A stretch of DNA of 64,000 nucleotides from Sandaracinus amylolyticus (GTDB lineage: Bacteria > Myxococcota_A > Polyangia > Polyangiales > Sandaracinaceae), in contig NZ_CP011125.1 of the NCBI RefSeq assembly GCF_000737325.1, positions 10,057,945-10,121,944 on the forward strand. Reading direction: 5' to 3'. The notes below the pieces were generated by a model. The model was not told the DNA's origin, made no database searches, and saw nothing but the letters and a program-made list of their open reading frames with translations. Shown piece by piece: positions 35,818 to 44,558 of this stretch. The position numbers were made by a program, and so were the translations under genes. The first letter of the stretch is position 1. Each line of letters opens with the position of its first letter.

Positions 35818-37352
35818 GGCGCGCGCTCCTCGTCCTCGTGGTCGTCGCGAGCGCGCTCGCGACCGGATGCTCGTGCGAGAACATGCGCGCGAACACCCAG
35901 GTGATGGCGACGATCGACGCCGAGCCGGGCGTGCGCGGGATGGCGCGCCAGCTCGTCGTTCGCGTCTATGGCGCGCCCGGTGGACAGAGCGGCGTGCCCG
36001 ACACGCTGGTGCAGGAATTCCCGTTCCCGGTGTCGGCGAGCGACGGATGGCCGACGACCGTCGCCCTCGCGCCCGAAGGACGCGATCCCTCGCGGCGCTA
36101 TCGCATCGAGGCGGTCGCGCTCAGCACGGGCGGCGCCGAGATCGCGACGGTGCGCGCGATCAGCGGGTACGCCGAGGAGCAGACGCTCTGGCTGCAGCTG
36201 CTCCTCCTCGATGGGTGCATCGGCGTGACGTGCGACGATCCCGGGCAGACGTGCATCGGGCCCGATCAGTGCGGCGACGCGACGATCGACGTCGAGGACC
36301 TGATGCCGTGGGCGCGCGACGCCGGCGTGCTCGACGGAAGCACGGTCGACGGCGGCGAGTGTGATCCCGCCGCGTGCGACGACGGGCTCGCGTGCACGAG
36401 CGACTACTGCGACGAGAACGGGGAGTGCGCGCACACGCGGAGCGCCGCGCTCTGCGACGACGACAACCCGTGCACCGAGGACACGTGCAGCGGTGATCCC
36501 GCCGACGGCCCGAGCGGGTGCGCGTACGTGAACAACACGCTCGACTGCGACGACGGCGTGTTCTGCAACGGCCTCGACGCGTGCAGCGGCGGCGAGTGCG
36601 TCCACGCGGGCGACCCGTGCGGCGCGTCGCTCGAGTGCGAGGAGGAGACCGATCGTTGCCTCGGGTGCGCGCGCGACGAGGACTGCCCGGCGCGCATGGA
36701 GGGCGCGTACGGCGCGTGCGGGTACGCGGACGCCTGCGACGAGGACGCGACGCAGTCGCGCACCGTGCGCACGTTCACGTGCGTCGACTCGGCGTGCGAG
36801 CCCAGCGACGGCGAAGAGACGCGCGCGTGCTCGCGCGACACCGACGGGACGAGCTGCGGCACCACGACGTACGGCGAGTGGCTGTGCAGCGGCTTCGACG
36901 ACACGTGCGACGTGAGCGGGACCGAGTCGCGCTTCCGCTACGACGCGGTCTGCACGGACGCGGCGTGCGCGTCGGTGCCGACGCTCGAGACCCAGCCGTG
37001 CAGCCGCGCGACCGACGATCTGCCGTGCAGCGACGGCCTCGGGTGCAACGGGATCGACAGCTGTCAGGGCGGGCTCTGCGTGGGCGAGCCGTGCATGGAC
37101 GGCGGCATCGGGTGCGACGCGGGCTCGTGCTCCGACGGCGTCGAGTGCACGATCGACTCGTGCGGCGCGAGCGGGTGCCTGCACGCGCCGAACGACGCGC
37201 TCTGCCCGCCGGGCGCGCCGTGCGAGACGGTGCGCTGCGACGCGCTCGCGGGCTGCGTCTACGATCGATCGCGCTGCAACGACGGGGGCGGCCCCGTCCT
37301 GCTCGACGGCGGCGTGATGATCACGCCCGACGGCAGCATCGCGATCGACTGA
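35814..37352 (+). CDS. Cys-rich surface lipoprotein with TSP1-like modules
   Basis: 512 residues from GTG 35814. Lipobox in ASALATGCSCEN. An N-terminal beta domain (~25-140; RQLVVRVYGAPGGQSGVPDT) corresponds to that of 21772-23634. CTDC-like repeats follow (CDDGLACTSDYCDENGEC; CDDDNPCTEDTCSGDPADG), then longer modules with CDEDATQSRTVRTFTC and CSRDTDGTSCGTTTYGEW, and TCDVSGTESRFRYDAVC. The C-terminus is a Gly/Asp tail (PVLLDGGVMITPDG). It is a paralogue by module content of the lipoproteins at 21772 and 58979. Ends 1 bp from the convergent transporter gene. Confidence 0.85.
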   Translation: MRRALLVLVVVASALATGCSCENMRANTQVMATIDAEPGVRGMARQLVVRVYGAPGGQSGVPDTLVQEFPFPVSASDGWPTTVALAPEGRDPSRRYRIEAVALSTGGAEIATVRAISGYAEEQTLWLQLLLLDGCIGVTCDDPGQTCIGPDQCGDATIDVEDLMPWARDAGVLDGSTVDGGECDPAACDDGLACTSDYCDENGECAHTRSAALCDDDNPCTEDTCSGDPADGPSGCAYVNNTLDCDDGVFCNGLDACSGGECVHAGDPCGASLECEEETDRCLGCARDEDCPARMEGAYGACGYADACDEDATQSRTVRTFTCVDSACEPSDGEETRACSRDTDGTSCGTTTYGEWLCSGFDDTCDVSGTESRFRYDAVCTDAACASVPTLETQPCSRATDDLPCSDGLGCNGIDSCQGGLCVGEPCMDGGIGCDAGSCSDGVECTIDSCGASGCLHAPNDALCPPGAPCETVRCDALAGCVYDRSRCNDGGGPVLLDGGVMITPDGSIAID

Positions 37353-37353
37353 C

Positions 37354-38841
37354 TCAGTGGTTCATGTCGGCCCACTTCTTCGCGGCGCGCGCGAAGAGGT
37401 AGAGACCGATGACCGACGTCACGCCGATCGCCGCGATCGGGAGCCACACGACCCACGGATCGTAGGTCGCCCACAGCAGCTCGGTGACCGCCGCGCCGTC
37501 CTGGTGGAGCGCGTCGCAGAGCCGCTGGAACGCATCGGCGCGCGCGACGCCCGTCGCCTGCTCGAGCGTCAGCGGATCGCCGTTCCACGTCACGTCGCGC
37601 CCGAGCAGCTCGGTGTCGTGCTCCGCGAGATAACGCTGCGCGAGCATCGCCTTCTCGCCCCACCGCGCGTAGAGCCACGCCGAGAGCTGCGCCCCGAGCG
37701 CCTGTCCGATGCCGACCGGGATGTTCACGTAGCCGAGGTAGAGCGCCTTCTTGCCCGGCGGCGCGACGTAGCCGAGGTACTCGGTCTTCTTCGGGCCCGT
37801 GAGCATCTCGCCGAGCGAGAAGAAGAGGATGCCGAGGAGCAGCATCCAGCCGCTCGTCGTGAGGCCCGACGCGAGGATGCCGAGCGTCGCGATGATCATC
37901 CCGCCGAGCATCGCGGTCAGCGTGCGCAGCTTCTTCACCGCGCGGCTGATCGGGATGACGAACAGCACGATCAGGAACGCGTTCAGGTTGAGCAGGTGCT
38001 CCTGCTCGATGTGCCGGCCGCGTCCGAGATCGACGGTCCAGCTCTCGGGGATCGGGAGCGCCGCGATGATGCCGCGGCTGTCGACCCAGTCGGTGATGAA
38101 GAAGGGATGGAAATCCCACAGCTGATACATCATCAGCCAGAAGCCGCTGAGGCAGAGCAGGAAGAGCAGCAGCCGCGCCTGGAAGAAGTTGACGAAGGTC
38201 TCCTTCATCACCTCGCCGAGCGGCTTGCTCACGTCGGCGCCCGAGGCCTGCTCCTTGTAGGTGAAGAGCATTCCGTAGTTGAGCGCCGCGATCCCCGCGC
38301 AGCCGTAGAACACCGCCGCCCAGCCGAAGTCCTTGAGCCAGCCCGCGAAGCCGGGGCCGATCATCGCGCCGACGTTGACCAGCCAGTAGAAGATGCCCCA
38401 GCCGACCGAGCCGTTGTCCTTCGTGAGGTTCTGCGCGAGCGAGCCCTGGATGCCCGGCTTGAAGAGCGCGGTGCCCGTCGCGAGCAACATCGCGCCCGTG
38501 AAGAACGGCCAGAAGTCGCGCGAGACCGCCATCAGCAGGTAGCCCGCGACCTTCAGCGTGATCGAGACGAAGATCGTGTTCTTGTAGCCGTAACGATCCG
38601 CGATCCCGCCGGTGAACGTGGGCAGCCACGACTGGAAGATCGCCCACCAGAAGAAGATCGTCGCGCGATCCGACTGGGTCCACTCGAGGCCGCCGGGCTC
38701 GCCGACCTGCGCGATGTAGATGCCGATGACGACGCGCAGGCCGTAGTAGGCGAGGCGCTCGAAGCCCTCCATCGTGCAGAGCATCCAGAAGGCCCAGCCG
38801 AGGCCCTTCTTCTGCGGATCGGTGGTCGCGTGATCGGTCAT
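37354..38841 (-). CDS. MFS transporter, POT (proton-dependent oligopeptide) type
   Basis: 495 residues, about 12-14 membrane helices. The N-terminus has the POT-like FWMLCTMEGFERLAYYGLRV with the E-x-F-E-R motif used for proton coupling in the family. GGIADRYGYKNTI is the MFS motif A loop and ALFKPGIQGSLAQNL matches the POT signature after helix 4. A large loop lies between helices 7 and 8. It probably imports peptides or related solutes with protons. Several POT relatives in myxobacteria are annotated only as MFS. Single gene; the C-terminus ends AKKWADMNH. Confidence 0.88.
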   Translation of the reverse strand: MTDHATTDPQKKGLGWAFWMLCTMEGFERLAYYGLRVVIGIYIAQVGEPGGLEWTQSDRATIFFWWAIFQSWLPTFTGGIADRYGYKNTIFVSITLKVAGYLLMAVSRDFWPFFTGAMLLATGTALFKPGIQGSLAQNLTKDNGSVGWGIFYWLVNVGAMIGPGFAGWLKDFGWAAVFYGCAGIAALNYGMLFTYKEQASGADVSKPLGEVMKETFVNFFQARLLLFLLCLSGFWLMMYQLWDFHPFFITDWVDSRGIIAALPIPESWTVDLGRGRHIEQEHLLNLNAFLIVLFVIPISRAVKKLRTLTAMLGGMIIATLGILASGLTTSGWMLLLGILFFSLGEMLTGPKKTEYLGYVAPPGKKALYLGYVNIPVGIGQALGAQLSAWLYARWGEKAMLAQRYLAEHDTELLGRDVTWNGDPLTLEQATGVARADAFQRLCDALHQDGAAVTELLWATYDPWVVWLPIAAIGVTSVIGLYLFARAAKKWADMNH

Positions 38842-38913
38842 GGAGGCCGGCGAGCGTACCGGACCGCTCGCGCCCGCGTTTCCGCGGTGTGAGACGACGC
38901 AAGTGCGTCGCGA

Positions 38914-39861
38914 TCAGCGGCGTCGTCGCGCGGCGATCGCGAGCAGCGTGATCATCAGCGCGAGCACGAGCGCCGGTGTCGGCGCGGTGCGCACGCCCGG
39001 CGCGCGGCAGTTGCAGCTCTCCACCGTCCGACAGTCGAGGTCGAGCCCGCCCCGTGGGTCGGGGTTGCACGCGTCGGGCAGCGAGCCCGGCGGGTACATC
39101 GTGCAGATGCCCGCGACGTCGTCCTCGGCGAGATCGCGCTTGTGGGTCTCGCGCGGATCGGCGTCGAACCACATCGTCGCGAGCGGGTCGTGCGGCGAGT
39201 GCGCGAGGCCGAAGTAGTGCCCGAGCTCGTGCGTCAGCGTGCTCTCGAGATCGACGACGCCCGGCGTCGTGCAACCCGCGGGATCGCACTCGACGTAGGG
39301 ACCGAGCGCCTCGTTCATCTCGATGTCGGCGTCGAAGATCTCGCCGCCCGCGCCGAACCACACCGACGTGACCGCGAACGCGCGAGGATCGTGCATGCGC
39401 TCGGTGGCCCACCCCTCGTCGACGAAGATCAGCGAGTGGACGTTGCCGCCCGAGCTCGAGTGCGACGCGCGCACGCACTCGTCGGGCTCGTCGAGCAGCG
39501 TGACGTCGAGCCCGGGCGTGCCCCCGCCCTCGCAGCGCACTGCTTCCCACGTCGCGATCGAGCGCTCGAGGATCGCGGCGACGTGCTGGCGCATGAGGTC
39601 GCCCGAAGGGCTCGCCGCGCTGATCGTCATCGTGGTGCAGCGACGTCGCCACGCGATGGGGAACGTGCGCGCGAAGTCGGGCACCTCGCACTCGAGCGGC
39701 GCGCCGATCCACGCGCACTGACCGGAGTCGGTGCAGCCCTGGCCCGTGAGGCAGTCGCTCGCGCGCTCGCACGGACGTGGGGTGACCATCTGGCACCACG
39801 CGCGCGCGCTCGCCGGCACGACGACGAGCAGGAGCACGAGCGCGATCGGCGCGAGGCGCAT
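38914..39861 (-). CDS. Matrixin-like metalloprotease with a MYXO-CTERM-type tail
   Basis: 315 residues from ATG 39861. Signal peptide ending PASARA. Zinc site HELGHYFGLAH (His211, His215, His221; Glu212 general base), preceded by FDADIEMN as in matrixins, with a Met after it (ATMWFD). The C-terminus is CNCRAPGVRT, a hydrophobic helix (PTPALVLALMITLLAIAA) and RRRR, the MYXO-CTERM sorting signal, in which the Cys is processed and the helix removed by a myxosortase. It should be surface-displayed. Extra Cys residues (CERASDCLTGQGCTDSGQC) form a small N-terminal knot. Confidence 0.9.
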   Translation of the reverse strand: MRLAPIALVLLLVVVPASARAWCQMVTPRPCERASDCLTGQGCTDSGQCAWIGAPLECEVPDFARTFPIAWRRRCTTMTISAASPSGDLMRQHVAAILERSIATWEAVRCEGGGTPGLDVTLLDEPDECVRASHSSSGGNVHSLIFVDEGWATERMHDPRAFAVTSVWFGAGGEIFDADIEMNEALGPYVECDPAGCTTPGVVDLESTLTHELGHYFGLAHSPHDPLATMWFDADPRETHKRDLAEDDVAGICTMYPPGSLPDACNPDPRGGLDLDCRTVESCNCRAPGVRTAPTPALVLALMITLLAIAARRRR

Positions 39862-39938
39862 CGGCGCGATCGTAGTCGCTGCGGCATCGTGCGACACCCG
39901 GGTTGCCGCCGGCGCGGCGGGGCCCATCTCGCAGACCG

Positions 39939-40274
39939 ATGGCGGACTCGGGCTCGATCGGTAGCGTGGTGGTCCACGTGCGCGGGCTGCGTCGGGAGCG
40001 CGGCGTCGCGCTCGTCGCCCTCTTCGATCCGCACTCCGCCGCGGAGCGCTCGCGCGAGCACGCGCTCCACGTCGGGGCCGCGCCGATCGCCGGCGGAACC
40101 GCGGAGATCCTGTTCCGCGACGTGCGGCCCGGGCGCTACGCGGCGAGCCTCGTGCGCAGCGAGGACGACGTCGATCACGCGGGCGTGCCGACCTACGCCG
40201 ACGTGGTGTTCGAGGCGTCGGGCGACGAGACGCACGTCGAGCTCACGCCGCACGAGACGCTGCACGCGCCCTGA
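39939..40274 (+). CDS. Small DUF2141-like beta-sandwich protein
   Basis: 111 residues from ATG 39939. The pattern fits DUF2141: a GSVVVHVRGLRRERGVALVA first strand, ALFDPHSA, a central RDVRPGRYAASLVRSED and the terminal FEASGDETHVELTP strand. No signal peptide is evident with this start, whereas many family members are exported. It is followed after 17 bp by an AraC gene, so it may be part of that unit. Function of the family is unknown. Confidence 0.65.
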   Translation: MADSGSIGSVVVHVRGLRRERGVALVALFDPHSAAERSREHALHVGAAPIAGGTAEILFRDVRPGRYAASLVRSEDDVDHAGVPTYADVVFEASGDETHVELTPHETLHAP

Positions 40275-40291
40275 CGGGCTACGCTCCGGGC

Positions 40292-41077
40292 GTGAGCGCC
40301 GACGCGCCCTACGAGGAGCACCTCCCGCGCGCCGCGCTCGCCGGCGTGATCGATCGCGTGTGGACCAAGCGCGAGCGCGCCGGGCGTGAAGCGCGCGTGC
40401 TGCCCGACGGATGTGTGGACGTGATGTTCCACCTCGGGACGCGGCCGCGCGCCGTCGTGGTCGGCGCGATGACGAGCGCGCGCGTGGTGCCCGCGATGGC
40501 GCGCGACATCGTCGCGGTGCGCTTTCGTCCCGGAGGCGCGGCGCGCTTCCTCGATGCGCCGGTCGACACGATCACCGACGCGCACGTCGAGCTCGACGCG
40601 CTGGGGATCGAAGCCCGCCCCGTGATCGACGCGCTGACGCGCTCGCCGACCATCGAAGCGCGCCGGGCGCTCGTCGAGTCGTTCGTCGCGTCGCGCGTGC
40701 TCGCCTCTGCGGCGGTCGATCGCACCACGTCGCGGGCCATCGCGCGGCTGGTCGCGCCGGGCGCGCCGCGCATCGCGGCGGTCGCGGAGGAGCTCGGGAT
40801 CTCTCGCCAGCACCTCGCGCGTCGAGTGCGCGCCGTGGTCGGGCTCGGGCCCAAGGAGCTCGCGCGGATCGCGCGTGCGCAGCGCGCGATGGCGGCGATC
40901 GCGCGCGGCGATCGCGATCATGCTGCGCTCGCGATCGAGCACGGCTTCGCGGACCAGGCGCACCTGGTGCACGAGCTCGGCGCGATCGCGGGAATGACGC
41001 CGGGCGCGATCGCCCGGGCGCGAGGTTCCATTTCTCCAATCACGAGCGCGTTCGACGTGGCAGAGGAGCGCGCATGA
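40292..41077 (+). CDS. AraC-family regulator
   Basis: 261 residues, GTG start. The N-terminal region has the DUF6597-like features REARVLPDGCVDVMFHLGTR and DIVAVRFRPGGAARFLDAPV. HTHs are AVAEELGISRQHLARRVRAV and LAIEHGFADQAHLVHELGAI. It overlaps a VOC gene by 4 nt, which it probably controls. The HTH region resembles that of the AraC proteins at 33792-34601 and 61727-62554, so these three may be recent paralogues. Confidence 0.9.
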   Translation: MSADAPYEEHLPRAALAGVIDRVWTKRERAGREARVLPDGCVDVMFHLGTRPRAVVVGAMTSARVVPAMARDIVAVRFRPGGAARFLDAPVDTITDAHVELDALGIEARPVIDALTRSPTIEARRALVESFVASRVLASAAVDRTTSRAIARLVAPGAPRIAAVAEELGISRQHLARRVRAVVGLGPKELARIARAQRAMAAIARGDRDHAALAIEHGFADQAHLVHELGAIAGMTPGAIARARGSISPITSAFDVAEERA

Positions 41078-41454
41078 AGATCACTGCGAACTTGATCGTG
41101 CCCTCGATCGAAGCGTGCCTGCCGTTCTGGATCGACCGGCTCGGATTCACGAAGACCGTCGAGGTGCCCGAGGGCGACACGATCGGCTTCGTCATCCTCG
41201 TGAAGGACGGCGCCGAGCTGATGCTGCAGTCGGAGCGCTCGGTCGCGAACGACATCGCCGACGCGCCGGCCGAGCACTATCGCGCCGCGCTCTACGTGAA
41301 GGTCGCGTCGCTCGCCGAGGTGCAGCGCGCGCTCGCAGGGTACGAGGACGTCGTCGTCGCGGAGCGCACGACGTTCTACGGCGCTCGCGAGACGATCACG
41401 AACGACCCCGCGGGGAACGTGATCGTGTTCGCGCAGCGCGTCGATCAGGGCTGA
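41074..41454 (+). CDS. VOC (glyoxalase/bleomycin-resistance) family protein
   Basis: 126 residues, a single VOC module pair. KITANLIVPSIEACLPFWID at the start, GFVILVKDGAELMLQSERSV, and the end TNDPAGNVIVFAQR. The first metal-ligand position that is usually His or Glu reads Asn (TANLIV), so metal-dependent chemistry is uncertain; a binding protein is possible. Translationally coupled to the AraC regulator by ATGA. The last 10 bp overlap the convergent flavin-binding gene. Confidence 0.85.
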   Translation: MKITANLIVPSIEACLPFWIDRLGFTKTVEVPEGDTIGFVILVKDGAELMLQSERSVANDIADAPAEHYRAALYVKVASLAEVQRALAGYEDVVVAERTTFYGARETITNDPAGNVIVFAQRVDQG

Positions 41455-42341
41455 TCGTCGAGCGACGACGACGCCATCTCGATCACCTCGGTGACGCGGA
41501 TCCGGATCGCGCGCTCCGCGCCCTCGAGCGCGTCGACCTCGGGCCCGTCCCACACGATCTCGGCATCGCCGGTGATCATCACGCGCGCGCCGGTCTCGAA
41601 GTCGACGACGACGAGCCCCGCACGCGGATGGACCTCGATGTTCCCCAGCGTGTTGAAGTGCGCGTTGCCGCGATAATCGGGGATCGTGATCACCGAGCCG
41701 CGCACGCGCACGAAGCCGGGCGCGCCGCCGCGATGCGACACGTCGACGTCCTCGCTCGTGCTGGTGGCGATGAAGAGCGTGTCGGCGCGCTCGATGCGCT
41801 CGATCGCGCGCGGCGAGAGCGTCGCATCTCGCGCCATCACCCGCGGCGGCGGCGCGCTCACGAAGCCCGGCGTGCGCACGTGGATGTACTGCGGGCAGTT
41901 GCCGAAGCTCTGTCCGACCTCGAGCGCGAAGCCGCCGTCATCGGCGCGCACGATCGTGCCGTTCACGCGGTTGCGCCGCCGTGTCTCGAGCTGGATCCCG
42001 AGCAGGCCGATCGGCGCACCGACGCGCAGGTGATCCCCGAGCGGATCGCCGGGCGCCGCACGCGCGTGCACCTCGAGCGTGCGCGGATCGGGCGAGCGCG
42101 CGAACCCGGGCGCGCCTACCACGAGCGACGCCCACGGCCGTCGCTGCGCGTCGACGCTGCCGATCACGACGAAGGGCAGCTCCGCGTAGAACGTGCGGTG
42201 CTGATCCGGCATGAAGTCGCGGATCACACGCCGCCCCTGGCGCTCGACGCGCTCGCGCGCTCCGAGCCGCTCCTGCACCGCGCGCTCCCCCGCGTGGAAC
42301 GGCGACTCGCCGCGCGACCAGCCGGGCGGCGGCGCGCTCAT
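41445..42341 (-). CDS. PNPOx-fold flavin-nucleotide-binding protein
   Basis: 298 residues. Split-barrel fold of the pyridoxamine 5'-phosphate oxidase superfamily: FYAELPFVVIGSVDAQRRPW, ASLVVGAPGFARSPDPRTL, and NAHFNTLGNIEVHPRAGLVV with DFETGARVMITGDAE. This pattern is that of larger predicted FMN-dependent oxidoreductases rather than PdxH. NCPQYIHVRTP supplies an internal conserved Cys. It overlaps the GST gene by 4 nt (ATGA), so the two are one unit, a plausible detoxification pair. Confidence 0.88.
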   Translation of the reverse strand: MSAPPPGWSRGESPFHAGERAVQERLGARERVERQGRRVIRDFMPDQHRTFYAELPFVVIGSVDAQRRPWASLVVGAPGFARSPDPRTLEVHARAAPGDPLGDHLRVGAPIGLLGIQLETRRRNRVNGTIVRADDGGFALEVGQSFGNCPQYIHVRTPGFVSAPPPRVMARDATLSPRAIERIERADTLFIATSTSEDVDVSHRGGAPGFVRVRGSVITIPDYRGNAHFNTLGNIEVHPRAGLVVVDFETGARVMITGDAEIVWDGPEVDALEGAERAIRIRVTEVIEMASSSLDDQP

Positions 42342-42958
42342 GCGACCGCGCTCGCCTTCATCGGGACGAAGCCGGGCAGCGCCTCGATGCGCTCGAGCCA
42401 CGCGCGCACGCTCGGGTACGGCTCGAGCGAGATGCCGCCCTCGGGCGCGTGTCGCGTGTACGAGTAGAGCGCGATGTCCGCGATCGTCGGTCCATCGCCG
42501 ACGAAGAAGCGACGCGACGCGAGGTGCGCCTCGAGCACCCCGAAGAGCTGGTTCGCGACGCTCGTCGCCTGGTCGGCGTCGCGCGGCACGCGGAACACCT
42601 TCACGAGCCGCGCGACCGCCGGGCCCTGCACCAGCTGTCCCGCCGCGACCGAGAGCCAGCGCTGCACCTGGGCCGCATCGCGCGCGTCGCTCGGCAGCCA
42701 CCGCCCGCTCGTGTCGTAGCGCTTCGCGAGATAGACGAGGATCGCGCTGCTGTCGGGCAGCACGAAGTCCTCGTCCTCGATGACCGGCAGTTGACCGAAC
42801 GCGTTCTTGCGCAGGAACTCGGGCGCTTTGTGCGCGCCCTTCGTGATGTCGACGTCGACGAGCTCGGAGGGCAGCCCGAGCAACGACAAGAAGAGCTCGA
42901 CGCGGTGCGAGTGGCCCGAGAGCACGTGGCGATGGAGGCGGATCGGCGGCTTCGTCAT
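42338..42958 (-). CDS. Glutathione S-transferase
   Basis: 206 residues from ATG 42958; an upstream ATG at 42970 adds 4. N-terminal thioredoxin-like domain (IRLHRHVLSGHSHRVELFLS, a Ser-type active site in LSGHSHR; GQLPVIEDEDFVLPDSSAIL for glutathione binding) and an all-helical C-terminal domain (WLSVAAGQLVQGPAVARLV; FFVGDGPTIADIALYSYTRH). It conjugates or isomerises electrophiles. First gene of a unit with a PNPOx-like protein, divergent from a LysR regulator 72 bp away that probably controls it. Confidence 0.92.
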   Translation of the reverse strand: MTKPPIRLHRHVLSGHSHRVELFLSLLGLPSELVDVDITKGAHKAPEFLRKNAFGQLPVIEDEDFVLPDSSAILVYLAKRYDTSGRWLPSDARDAAQVQRWLSVAAGQLVQGPAVARLVKVFRVPRDADQATSVANQLFGVLEAHLASRRFFVGDGPTIADIALYSYTRHAPEGGISLEPYPSVRAWLERIEALPGFVPMKASAVA

Positions 42959-43030
42959 GTCGCGCACCATGGCGCGCGACGCGCAGCGCGAGAACGACGC
43001 TCTTGACAACGCACTCTTGCGCTCCGCGGA

Positions 43031-43939
43031 ATGACGCGCGTGGATCGGCTCGAGGCCATGCGCGCGTTCGTCGCGGTCGCGGAAGAGCGTGGGTTCGCGT
43101 CTGCCGCGCGCCGACTCGCGATGTCGCCGCCCGCCGTCACGCGCGCGATCGCGTCGCTCGAGGAGCGCATCGGCACGCGCCTCCTGCATCGCACGACGCG
43201 CGTGGTGCGCCTCACCGACGCGGGCGAGCGGTACCTCGCGGACTGCAAGCGCATCCTCCGCGACCTCGAGGACGCGGAGACGATCGCCGCGGGACTGCAC
43301 GCCGAGCCGCGCGGGCGGCTCGCGGTGACCGCGCCCGCGACGTTCGGTCGGCTGCACGTCGCGCCGATCGTGCTCGAGCTGCTCGAGCGTCATCCGCTGC
43401 TCTCGGTGCGCGCGCTCTTCGTCGATCACGTCGTCGACCTCGCGGAGGAGGGCGTCGACGTCGCCGTTCGCATCGCGCACCTGCCGGACTCGTCGATGCG
43501 CGCGGTGCGCGTCGGCACGGTGCGACGCGTGGTGTGCGCCTCGCCTGCGTACCTCGAGGCGCACGGCGCGCCGCGCAGCCCCGCGGAGCTCGCGGATCGC
43601 GAGCTGATCGCGTTCTCGGGCAGCGGCGCCCTGCGCGACTGGACCTTCGAGTCGCAGGGCGAGACCCAGGTGATCACGCCGCACGCGCGCTTGATCGTGA
43701 ACGGCGCGGAGCTCGCGATCGCCGCGGCGCTCGCCGGTCGTGGCCTCACGCGCGTGCTCTCGTACCAGGTCGAGCCCGAGCTGCGCGCGGGGCGGCTGCG
43801 CGTGGTGCTCGAGGACCACGAGCCGCCGCCGATCCCCGTGCACGTCGTGCATCGCGAGGGGCGCGCGGTCGCCGCGAAGGTCCGCGCGTTCGTGGACCTC
43901 GCGACGACCCGACTGCGCGCCGTGCTCGGCGCCGACTGA
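43031..43939 (+). CDS. LysR-family transcriptional regulator
   Basis: 302 residues, the usual LysR length. N-terminal winged HTH: MRAFVAVAEERGFASAARRL, AMSPPAVTRAIASLEERIGT, RLLHRTTRVVRLTDAG. A C-terminal periplasmic-binding-fold effector domain follows (GRLAVTAPATFGRLHVAPIV; DLAEEGVDVAVRIAHLPDSS). It belongs to the AaeR/DmlR-like group by the LPDSSMRAV and RDWTFES stretches. It is divergent from the GST operon, the classic LysR-target layout. A T-N11-A-type site is not clear by eye. Confidence 0.95.
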   Translation: MTRVDRLEAMRAFVAVAEERGFASAARRLAMSPPAVTRAIASLEERIGTRLLHRTTRVVRLTDAGERYLADCKRILRDLEDAETIAAGLHAEPRGRLAVTAPATFGRLHVAPIVLELLERHPLLSVRALFVDHVVDLAEEGVDVAVRIAHLPDSSMRAVRVGTVRRVVCASPAYLEAHGAPRSPAELADRELIAFSGSGALRDWTFESQGETQVITPHARLIVNGAELAIAAALAGRGLTRVLSYQVEPELRAGRLRVVLEDHEPPPIPVHVVHREGRAVAAKVRAFVDLATTRLRAVLGAD

Positions 43940-43961
43940 GAACGTCAGCGCCCGCGTCGGC

Positions 43962-44558
43962 TCACCACGTCACGATGTACGTGCAGCTCGCTCCGCCCTT
44001 CGTGCGACAGGGCCCGTGCGCGTCGTGCGTCACCGTCGCGCCCGCCTCGAAGCGATGCGCCATGCCGCGGATCAGCCCGAGATCGAAGCGGCACGGATAC
44101 GCGTCGTCGCAGACGAGGCGCACCTCGTTCTTGCCCGGCACGGCCTCGCACCGGTAGTGCCCGATCCCCTCGAGCATCGCGCCGGTCGCGGGATCGAACA
44201 TCGGCTTGCCGTCGAGCTGGTGGTTCATGTGGTACGCGACGTCGATCGACGCGAGCGCCGCGCGCACGTCCTTGATGTTCGGCGGGAACACCGCGTTCGA
44301 CGGCACCAGCGAGCCCACCTTCTCGAGGCCGCGCCCGCCGAGCAGCGAGTCGATCTTCTTGTACGTCACGAGGTAGTGGCGCACCGGGTACCAGGCCTCG
44401 GGATCGACCGCGAGCGCGCCGCTCGCGTCGCGGGTCTGGATCTGCATCACGTCGAGCAGCGTGGTGACGAGGACCGAGAACGAGCGCACCGCCTGCACGA
44501 TGGCGAGCACGCTCCGGCCGGACACGGTCGCACGTTCGATCTGGAGCTCGCCCATCAT
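43962..44558 (-). CDS. V4R/HNOB-like small sensor protein
   Basis: 198 residues. The C-terminal half has the layout of the 4-vinyl-reductase/heme-NO-binding-like fold: HYRCEAVPGKNEVRLVCDDA, CRFDLGLIRGMAHRFEAGAT and HGPCRTKGGASCTYIVTW, with Cys at the positions that often bind metal or a small ligand. The N-terminal half is helical (WYPVRHYLVTYKKIDSLLGG). Assignment to a specific family is tentative. Its ATG overlaps the stop of the RsbR-like gene by 4 nt, implying that it works with a stressosome-type partner swap. Confidence 0.6.
   Translation of the reverse strand: MMGELQIERATVSGRSVLAIVQAVRSFSVLVTTLLDVMQIQTRDASGALAVDPEAWYPVRHYLVTYKKIDSLLGGRGLEKVGSLVPSNAVFPPNIKDVRAALASIDVAYHMNHQLDGKPMFDPATGAMLEGIGHYRCEAVPGKNEVRLVCDDAYPCRFDLGLIRGMAHRFEAGATVTHDAHGPCRTKGGASCTYIVTW

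Noticed and set aside
43003-43008. TTGACA as a -35 for the LysR gene
   Set aside because: No -10-like hexamer fits at 16-18 bp before the start codon at 43031.
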